From assembly GCF_014898155.1 (NCBI RefSeq), contig NZ_CP062938.1, forward strand, positions 1,488,001-1,552,000: a stretch of 64,000 nucleotides of DNA, in the 5' to 3' direction. Positions 58,093-64,000 of the stretch are shown here, piece after piece. The DNA comes from Bifidobacterium eulemuris (GTDB taxonomy: Bacteria > Actinomycetota > Actinomycetes > Actinomycetales > Bifidobacteriaceae). Position 1 is the stretch's first letter. Each line of letters opens with the position of its first letter. A program made the translations under genes and the position numbers. The notes beneath the pieces are model-generated. The model ran no database searches. It was not told the DNA's origin and was given only the letters and a program-made list of their open reading frames with translations.

Positions 58093-59925
58093 TTACGAAG
58101 CGAGTTCTTCCGGGGTGAGCTGGGATTCGGCGATCTGCCGGTACACGTCGCATTCGTCGAGCAGCTGCTTGTGGGTGCCGTGGCCGACCATGCGCCCCTG
58201 TTCGAGCACGACGATCTGGTCGGCATCCATGATGGTGCCGATGCGTTGGGCGACGATCATCTTGGTCGCGCCCTGCGCGTGGGTTTTAAGCGCGTCGCGC
58301 ACGGCGCGGTCGGTGCGGAAGTCCAGCGCGGAGAAGGAATCGTCGAAGATGAGGATCTCCGGGTCGCGCCATACCGCGCGGGCGATGGACAGGCGCTGCT
58401 TCTGCCCGCCGGACACGTTGGAGCCGCTTTGGGCGATGGGGGCCTGGTAGGCGCCGTCCATCTTCTCGACGAATTCCGTGGCCTGGGCCACGCCGCACGC
58501 CTCGCGTACGGAGGCGGTAAGCGCCTCGCCCGTCAGCACGCCTTCTGTCGCCGCACCGACTGCCCCCTCTTTCGTCATGCCGAGCGCAGTCGAGGCATCT
58601 CCCCTCCGCCCGTCGCCGTAGCTCACATTGGATTCGACCGTACCCTTGAACAGCACGGAGGTCTGCGGCACATAGCCGATCTTGTCGCGCAGGGCCTTGA
58701 CCTCGTAATCACGCACGTCCATACCGTCGACGAGCACCTGCCCCTCCGTGGCGTCGTAGAAGCGCGGCACGAGGTTGATCAGCGTGGATTTGCCGGAGCC
58801 TGTGGAGCCGATGAAGGCGATGGTCTGGCCGGGCTTGACGGTGAAGCTCACATGTTCGAGCATCGGCGACTGGGAGTCGGGATAGGTGAAGGTCACGTCG
58901 CGGAATTCGACCTCGCCGGCGACCCCGGGTTCACCTTCCGTGCGGGGCCCATCGGCGATGGTGGGCTTGGTGTCGAGCACTTCGAGCACGCGCCTGGCGG
59001 ACACGTCGGCGCGGGGCCACAGCACGAACACCATGCTCAGCATCAGGAAGCTCATGATGACCTGCACGGAATAGCTGGAGAACACCACCATATTGGAGAA
59101 GAGGGTGAGTTTGTCAGTGGCCTCGGCCGCCTCGATCAGGTAGGCGCCGATCCAATACACGGCCAGCATCAGACCATTCATGATGGTGTTCATCAGCGGC
59201 ATCATGACGGCCATCGCGCGGTTGGTGAACAGCTGGGTGTCGGTGAGGTCCTTGTTGGCCTTGGCGAACTTCGTCTCCTGGTAGTCCTCGGCGTTGTAGG
59301 CGCGCACCACGCGCAGGCCGGTGAGGTTCTCGCGGGCCACGAGGTTGATGTTGTCGGTGAGCTCCTGCATGGCGCGGAACTTCGGCATGACCAGCGCCAT
59401 CAGCGCGGCGATGCCCACCAGCAGAATAGCCACGGCGATGCCCGTCGCCAGCGTCCATTCGAAGCCTTTGCCGGCGATTTTGCACACGGCCCACACGGCC
59501 ATGATCGGCGCTTTGACGATCATGGTCAGGCCCATGGTGATGAACATCTGGATCTGCGTGATGTCGTTGGTGGAACGCGTGATCAGACTGGCGGTGGAGA
59601 AGCGGTTGAGTTCGGCCGTCGAGAACGATTCGACCTTGGCGAACTCCAGGCTGCGCAGACGCTGGCTGAAGGAGGCCGCCACCCGCGCGGCGAAGAATCC
59701 GGTGATGATCGCGCAGGCCACGGAACCGAGGGAGATCGCGAGCATCTTGCCGCCCGCGATCCAGATGTCGCTCATCTCGCTGCCTTGGGTTTCGACCAAT
59801 GTGGTGATTTCCGACATGTAGTCGGGCAGCTCCAGGTCAAGCCAGATCTGCGCGACGATGAAGACGAGGGCGACGAGCATTTCGCCGATCTCCGTCTTCG
59901 ACAGATATTTGCAGATACGAAGCAT
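58093..59925 (-). CDS. ABC exporter half-transporter, subunit A, with REP-derived insertion
   Basis: 610 residues: six-helix exporter domain and an NBD with Walker A GSTGSGKST, signature VSGGQKQRLS and an atypical Walker B ILIFDDSFS (Asp where the catalytic Glu normally is), typical of the degenerate site of heterodimeric exporters. Between the Q-loop (YVPQTSVLFKG) and the signature lies an extra ~25-residue stretch (GDGRRGDASTALGMTKEG and following), encoded in part by a REP-like palindrome at 58574-58602. The reading frame is intact. Confidence 0.9.
   Translation of the reverse strand: MLRICKYLSKTEIGEMLVALVFIVAQIWLDLELPDYMSEITTLVETQGSEMSDIWIAGGKMLAISLGSVACAIITGFFAARVAASFSQRLRSLEFAKVESFSTAELNRFSTASLITRSTNDITQIQMFITMGLTMIVKAPIMAVWAVCKIAGKGFEWTLATGIAVAILLVGIAALMALVMPKFRAMQELTDNINLVARENLTGLRVVRAYNAEDYQETKFAKANKDLTDTQLFTNRAMAVMMPLMNTIMNGLMLAVYWIGAYLIEAAEATDKLTLFSNMVVFSSYSVQVIMSFLMLSMVFVLWPRADVSARRVLEVLDTKPTIADGPRTEGEPGVAGEVEFRDVTFTYPDSQSPMLEHVSFTVKPGQTIAFIGSTGSGKSTLINLVPRFYDATEGQVLVDGMDVRDYEVKALRDKIGYVPQTSVLFKGTVESNVSYGDGRRGDASTALGMTKEGAVGAATEGVLTGEALTASVREACGVAQATEFVEKMDGAYQAPIAQSGSNVSGGQKQRLSIARAVWRDPEILIFDDSFSALDFRTDRAVRDALKTHAQGATKMIVAQRIGTIMDADQIVVLEQGRMVGHGTHKQLLDECDVYRQIAESQLTPEELAS
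58574..58602. repeat. REP-like unit inside ABC subunit A coding sequence
   Basis: Reads GTCATGCCGAGCGCAGTCGA then GGCATCTCC, the same family as the intergenic units at 17.8 and 56.1 kb. Translated on the minus strand it gives GDASTALGMT. Confidence 0.75.
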
Positions 59926-59947
59926 GTTTTCCTCTCAATATTTATTT

Positions 59948-59960
59948 CTTACAGTGTAAG
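59948..59960. promoter_or_regulatory. Possible MarR operator upstream of the ABC exporter genes
   Basis: CTTACAGTGTAAG (5-bp arms, 3-bp centre), 22 bp before the subunit A start. A related CTTACGGTGTTTA is at 60567-60579 upstream of the MarR gene. Confidence 0.45.
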
Positions 59961-60041
59961 GTATTTGACATCGTAAACCTTGGAGCGACCTGAACGCGGT
60001 ATTGTCCGCCGACGAATCGCCGTCATCCGAACAGCCGCGAT

Positions 60042-60533
60042 TCAGCCCTTTCGCTTGGCGTCCGCCGCGAAGGCGGCGTCGATCTGCTCGCGTGTCGGCC
60101 GGGGCTCCCCCGGCACACACAACGAGGAATAGGTCATGAACTCCACGATCAGGTCAACGAACTCCCGCGTGCGGCGTTCCCCCATCTGCTGGAACACCCA
60201 GCACATCATCGAGCGCATCTCCTCGACATACTCCTCGCCTTTCCCCCGCCCCGCGTCGGTGAGATTGACCAGGATATTGCGCCTATCCTTGGGATCGATT
60301 TCGCGTGTGATATACCCCTTCTTCTCCAGCGTCGACAGCAGGGTCGAGATGCGGCCGGAGCTGCTTTGCGAGGCGACGGCCAGCTGGGACGGCGTCATGG
60401 TGCCGTTGACCAGCAACTCATGCAGGACGGCCGGTTCACCTTTGACCGCACGACCGAGGCGGTCGGTCGCGGAGGACCGGAGCCTCTTGATCTTGCCCAT
60501 CAACTCGGTGACCGCATCCAATTCCCACGACAT
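60042..60533 (-). CDS. MarR-family regulator of the ABC exporter
   Basis: 163 residues with a winged helix (about 35-100; TPSQLAVASQSSSGRISTLL, then EKKGYITREIDPKDRRNI, the wing). GGAG lies upstream of the ATG at 60533. It is encoded 116 bp upstream of the ABC exporter pair on the same strand and probably represses itself and the exporter; the shared CTTAC-GTGT site supports that weakly. The ligand is unknown. Confidence 0.9.
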   Translation of the reverse strand: MSWELDAVTELMGKIKRLRSSATDRLGRAVKGEPAVLHELLVNGTMTPSQLAVASQSSSGRISTLLSTLEKKGYITREIDPKDRRNILVNLTDAGRGKGEEYVEEMRSMMCWVFQQMGERRTREFVDLIVEFMTYSSLCVPGEPRPTREQIDAAFAADAKRKG

Positions 60534-60688
60534 GACCGCTCCTTTCACGAACGGTCACCATAATATCTTACGGTGTTTACTATTCGCCTATGCGATATGT
60601 TCACAGGGTAAAAGATGGCGTATCCGACGCCACCGACCAGCGGCCTTTCAACGGGTTGGTACTTGGAATCGCCGAGCGCCACAACGTC

Positions 60689-62206
60689 TTAGTCACGATG
60701 CCGCAAAGCGGCCTTGAGATCACGGCTGCGATACCGCTCGCGCAGCCAGCAGTAGCCTCCGAACGCCACCAGCCACACCAATCCGGCGATGGCCGAGCCG
60801 CGCGTATCGTCGGCGAGAAACAGCGTGGCGTACACGAACACGAAGAACACGATGGCGATGGTGTTGAGCCACTTCCACGCCGGCATCACGAAACCGTCGG
60901 CGATGAAGTCGGCGCTGCGGCGGTAGCGCCGGTGCGCGACCATCGTCAGGATGTAGATGAACAGGAACACGGCCGAACTGGCGGACGAGAACAGCACGAA
61001 CGCGCTGGAGATCTGCGGGAACGCATTGACCACCGGGGAGAGCAGGATCAGCACGGCCGACGCGATGATCGCGCGGGCCGGCACCTTGCGCTTCGAAACG
61101 ACGCCCAGCTTGTTCAGCGCCGGCGAATTGGACTCGGCGGCCAGCTGGTAGAGGTGGCGGCCCGCGGAGTACAGCAGCGAGTTCAACGCGGACGAGGCCG
61201 CGGTGATCACCACGAAGAACACCAGCGCGGACGCCCAGTTGAGCCCCGCGTACTGGAACACCATGATGAACGGCGAGGCGAAGGAGCCGTCGTCGTTCGG
61301 CTGGAACGAGGTCCACGGCACGATGCACATAATGGCCACCAGTGCGCCCACATAGAAGATGAGCACACGCACGATGATCTCGTTGATCGCCTTGGGCAGC
61401 ACCTTGCGCGGATTCTGTGTTTCAGAGACGGTGACGCCCACGAACTCGATCATCTCGTAGGCGAAGAACACCATCTGGAAGCTCATCAGGAACGCCAGCC
61501 AGCCGTTCGGCGCGATGGAGAAGCCGTCGATCAGATTGGCGACGCTCGCCTGGCCGGCGGGGCTCGCGTGGTCCATGCCTTCGATCTGCACGGCCGGGTA
61601 TCGGAAGCCGATCACCACCATCACCACGGCGGTGGCGATCATCGCCACAATCAGCGTGATTTTGATCATCGAGAACCAGAACTCCACCTCGCCGAACACC
61701 TTGACGGCGATGAGGTTGATCGAGACGAGCACCACAAGGAATCCCAGCTCGATCAGCCACTTCCATGAGCTCAGGTCGATGCCGAAGGTGTCGAAGAAGG
61801 TGACGAAATAGGTGGAGACGGCGGTGATCTCGGTCATGCCGAGCAGCACCAGCGCCACCCAATACGACCATCCGGCGAAATGCCCCCATCCGTTGCCCAA
61901 GTAGCGCGTGATGAAGTTGATGAACGTGTGCTGGCTCGGATCGCGGTACATCATCTCGCCGATGGCGCGCATCAGGAAGAACATGATGACGCCCACCGCG
62001 ATATACACGAAGACGATGCTCGGACCGGTCAGGCTGATGGATTTGCCGGGCCCCAAGAACAGGCCGGTGCCGATGGTTCCGCCGATGGCGATGAACTGCA
62101 CATGGCGGTTCGTCAGCCCACGGTTCATCTCGTTGTTCTCATCCAGGCTCTCGACGGACGCGAGTTGGCCGGTGGTGTTTCCGGTGGTGTTCTTCGATGC
62201 GGTCAT
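60689..62206 (-). CDS. Amino-acid permease (APC family, CycA/AroP-like)
   Basis: 505 residues, twelve helices. The family start RHVQFIAIGGTIGTGLFLG and GYWVALVLLGMTEITA-like segments (written in the protein as YWVALVLLGMTEITAV) place it in the AAT subfamily of APC transporters (D-Ala/D-Ser/Gly, GABA or aromatic amino acids). The start ATG at 62206 lacks a good ribosome-binding site; MNRGLTN is an internal alternative. A 12-bp tandem repeat lies upstream. Confidence 0.9.
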   Translation of the reverse strand: MTASKNTTGNTTGQLASVESLDENNEMNRGLTNRHVQFIAIGGTIGTGLFLGPGKSISLTGPSIVFVYIAVGVIMFFLMRAIGEMMYRDPSQHTFINFITRYLGNGWGHFAGWSYWVALVLLGMTEITAVSTYFVTFFDTFGIDLSSWKWLIELGFLVVLVSINLIAVKVFGEVEFWFSMIKITLIVAMIATAVVMVVIGFRYPAVQIEGMDHASPAGQASVANLIDGFSIAPNGWLAFLMSFQMVFFAYEMIEFVGVTVSETQNPRKVLPKAINEIIVRVLIFYVGALVAIMCIVPWTSFQPNDDGSFASPFIMVFQYAGLNWASALVFFVVITAASSALNSLLYSAGRHLYQLAAESNSPALNKLGVVSKRKVPARAIIASAVLILLSPVVNAFPQISSAFVLFSSASSAVFLFIYILTMVAHRRYRRSADFIADGFVMPAWKWLNTIAIVFFVFVYATLFLADDTRGSAIAGLVWLVAFGGYCWLRERYRSRDLKAALRHRD

Positions 62207-62249
62207 AAGGAGCCAACCTACCGCGCTTATGTTACGAACCCAACACGCG

Positions 62250-62333
62250 GCCCATCGCACCGCCCATCTCGCTGCCCATCGCACCGCCCACCATGCGACC
62301 CATCGTGCGGGCCATCGTGCGGGCCATCATGCG
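62250..62333. repeat. Seven-copy 12-bp tandem repeat
   Basis: Exact 12-bp period, consensus near GCCCATCGTGCG, units starting at 62250, 62262, 62274, 62286, 62298, 62310 and 62322. Between the divergent permease and antiporter genes. Confidence 0.85.
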
Positions 62334-62437
62334 ACACCACCCTTGGTGCCGTACTTTCCATAGTGCGGTGCCTCGAAAACGTTAGAAAACCAACCCACCG
62401 CACGTCCGAGACGAATCCATTCGCTAATGTGGTGCGC

Positions 62438-63661
62438 ATGACCCATGATCTGATTTCGTTGACCATCATCATGGCGGTGGCGGTGATCTGCCCGATCCTC
62501 GCCGAACGCATCCCCGGCAAGCCGATTCCCCAAACCGTACTGCTGCTGGTGTTCGGCATGGCGCTCGGACCCCATCTGCTGAACAAAATCTGGCTCACCG
62601 ACGCGGTGGATCTGCTCAGCGAACTCGGTCTGGCGTTCCTCTTTCTGTTGGCCGGCTACGAAATCGACCCGAAGAAACTCGGCGGCCACCAGGGCAAGGT
62701 GGGACTGCTCACGTGGGTGGCGACGCTGGCCATCGCATGGCTGGCCGTATTCCTGGTGCCGTTCTTCGCCGCGCACGACATGAACGGCGTCGCCGCGGTC
62801 ATCACGCTCACCACCACCGCGCTCGGCACGCTGATGCCGATTCTCAAGGAACGCTCCCTCACCGGCACGCCCGTCGGCGAGGCTGTGATCGCCTACGGCA
62901 CGTGGGGCGAACTGGGGCCGGTGCTGGCGATGGCCGTGCTGCTGTCGGCCCGCTCCCAATGGCAGACGATGCTGATTCTGGGACTGTTCACCCTGATCTG
63001 CGCGCTGGCGGCGCTGGTTCCCAAGGCGGCGCGCCGCGCGGGCCATTGGCTGTACCGATTCCTGACCGAGAACGCCAACACCTCGTCGCAGACGCTGATG
63101 CGTCTGACCGTGCTGCTGCTGGTCGGATTGATCACCATCTCGCGTCTGTTCGATTTGGATGTGGTGATGGGCGCGTTCGCGGCCGGTTTCATCCTGCGGT
63201 TCGTCATCCCCGACGGCAACAGGATTCTGGAGACGAAACTCGAGGGCGTGGCGTACGGGTTCCTGATTCCCGTGTTCTTCGTGGCTTCGGGCGCGTCGAT
63301 CGACGTGCGTGCGGTGGCCGCCAACCCGGCGCTGCTCATCATGTTCATCGTGATGCTGGTGCTGGTGCGGGCGGTTCCGGTGTTCACGGCGCTGACATTG
63401 GACCGCCGCGCCAATCCGCTGGAACCGCAGGACCGCCTGACCGTGGCCTTGTACTGCACCACCGCGCTGCCGGTGATCGTCGCGGTCACGTCGGTGGCCG
63501 TCAAAGCCGGCACCATGCAGCAGACCACCGCCTCCACGCTGGTGATGGCGGGCGCGGTCACCGTGTTCCTGATGCCGCTGCTCGGCGGCCTGGCCGGCAA
63601 AGTGGTTCCCGGCTCGCCGACGTGGAGACGCTCCGACTCCGCCACGCTCCGCTCAGCATGA
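62438..63661 (+). CDS. CPA2-type cation:proton antiporter (KefB/NapA-like) with REP-derived C-terminus
   Basis: 407 residues, about twelve helices. Entry motifs VLLLVFGMALGPHLL and ELGLAFLFLLAGYEIDPKKL are typical of CPA2 antiporters exchanging Na+ or K+ for protons. There is no C-terminal TrkA-N/RCK domain. The last ~15 residues (WRRSDSATLRSA and the stop) come from a REP-like palindrome shared with the intergenic repeats. The ATG at 62438 follows an intergenic 12-bp repeat array; no strong ribosome-binding site. Confidence 0.88.
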   Translation: MTHDLISLTIIMAVAVICPILAERIPGKPIPQTVLLLVFGMALGPHLLNKIWLTDAVDLLSELGLAFLFLLAGYEIDPKKLGGHQGKVGLLTWVATLAIAWLAVFLVPFFAAHDMNGVAAVITLTTTALGTLMPILKERSLTGTPVGEAVIAYGTWGELGPVLAMAVLLSARSQWQTMLILGLFTLICALAALVPKAARRAGHWLYRFLTENANTSSQTLMRLTVLLLVGLITISRLFDLDVVMGAFAAGFILRFVIPDGNRILETKLEGVAYGFLIPVFFVASGASIDVRAVAANPALLIMFIVMLVLVRAVPVFTALTLDRRANPLEPQDRLTVALYCTTALPVIVAVTSVAVKAGTMQQTTASTLVMAGAVTVFLMPLLGGLAGKVVPGSPTWRRSDSATLRSA

Positions 63662-63673
63662 CGGGAAAGTCCG

Positions 63674-64000
63674 CTACTCCACGGATTTGAGCGAGCTGAC
63701 CGGGTCGATGCGGTCGAGCACCGGATTGGTGAGCAGCTGCACGGCCAGAGCGAATACCAACGTCGCGGCGGCCGCGATCGCGTAGCTCCACCAGTGCACC
63801 GACACCTCGAAGTAGATGCTCGGCATGTTGAGCACGGCGGTGAGCATGCCGCCGACCACCCGGCCGAGCGGCAACCCCACCGCGATGCCACCGATGGTCA
63901 GAATCATCATCTCCTTGTTCACGTAGGTATGCACCTCGCGGTCGTAGAAACCGAGCACTTTCAGCGTGGCCATCTCGCGCACGCGTTCGGAGACGTTCGT
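63674..64000 (-). CDS. FtsX-like permease (C-terminal part; gene runs past the window end)
   Basis: The minus-strand frame is open up to base 64000. Visible are the FtsX motif SERVREMATLKVLGFYDREV, helices (LTIGGIAVGLPLGRVVGGML and ...SYAIAAAATLVFALAVQLL) and the ending RIDPVSSLKSVE. This is a third FtsX-type system in the window; its N-terminus and ATPase partner lie outside. It follows the antiporter gene convergently with a 12-bp gap. Confidence 0.85.
   Translation of the reverse strand, partial: TNVSERVREMATLKVLGFYDREVHTYVNKEMMILTIGGIAVGLPLGRVVGGMLTAVLNMPSIYFEVSVHWWSYAIAAAATLVFALAVQLLTNPVLDRIDPVSSLKSVE

Overview
The window looks like a chromosomal stretch of a Bifidobacterium (high-GC actinobacterium). 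The base composition is GC-rich. The importers are solute-binding-protein type with no ATPase of their own, and LacI-type regulators sit beside intracellular glycosidases (GH42, GH120, GH94). I cannot assign a species.

Region 1 (1-10.6 kb) holds the 3' end of a YhgE/Pip-type export permease with a TetR regulator, then a long minus-strand iron-uptake operon. Reading in the direction of transcription it encodes an FTR1/EfeU-type permease, a P19/Tp34 lipoprotein, a DUF2318 membrane protein, two FtsX/MacB-like permeases, an ABC ATPase and an FMN-binding lipoprotein. An ApbE-type FMN transferase that could flavinylate the last protein is encoded far away at 54.7 kb. A cluster of strong hairpins splits the operon between the P19 and DUF2318 genes.

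Region 2 (10.6-27 kb) is mostly household and regulatory. It contains an FtsX-like permease paired with an unusual ABC ATPase-like protein that has an acidic N-terminus and no recognisable Walker A, then an HD protein, a class II glutamine amidotransferase, a Kup potassium transporter and a TatD nuclease. A LacI regulator and a GH120 beta-xylosidase with a perfect LacI-type operator follow, then metG, an AbiEi-like/LRV gene pair and rsmI.

Region 3 (27.1-50.5 kb) is the most interesting part: a dense glycan-utilisation locus. It encodes a GH94 cellobiose-type phosphorylase, an acetyl-esterase-like hydrolase, TetR, ROK and LacI proteins, and two lipoprotein solute-binding proteins with two LplB/LplC-type permeases. 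Its other enzymes are GH42 beta-galactosidase, GH43, GH31 YicI-like alpha-xylosidase, GH3 beta-glucosidase, GH29 alpha-fucosidase and an SGNH esterase, plus a DUF624 membrane protein. The enzyme set matches every linkage of acetylated, fucosylated xyloglucan oligosaccharides. Three nearly identical 24-bp AT-rich palindromes lie upstream of the phosphorylase operon, upstream of the alpha-xylosidase gene and between the divergent transporter and DUF624 genes, which suggests one regulon.

Region 4 (50.5-64 kb) holds a tRNA-Ser(GGA) followed by an A/T-richer Schlafen/AlbA_2-type gene whose upstream region carries six 21-bp tandem repeats. Then come an MFS sugar symporter, apbE, a 49-codon putative zinc-finger ORF, a heterodimer-type ABC exporter pair with a MarR regulator, an amino-acid permease, a CPA2-type antiporter and the 3' end of another FtsX-like permease. 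Short REP-like palindromes occur several times, twice inside coding sequence.
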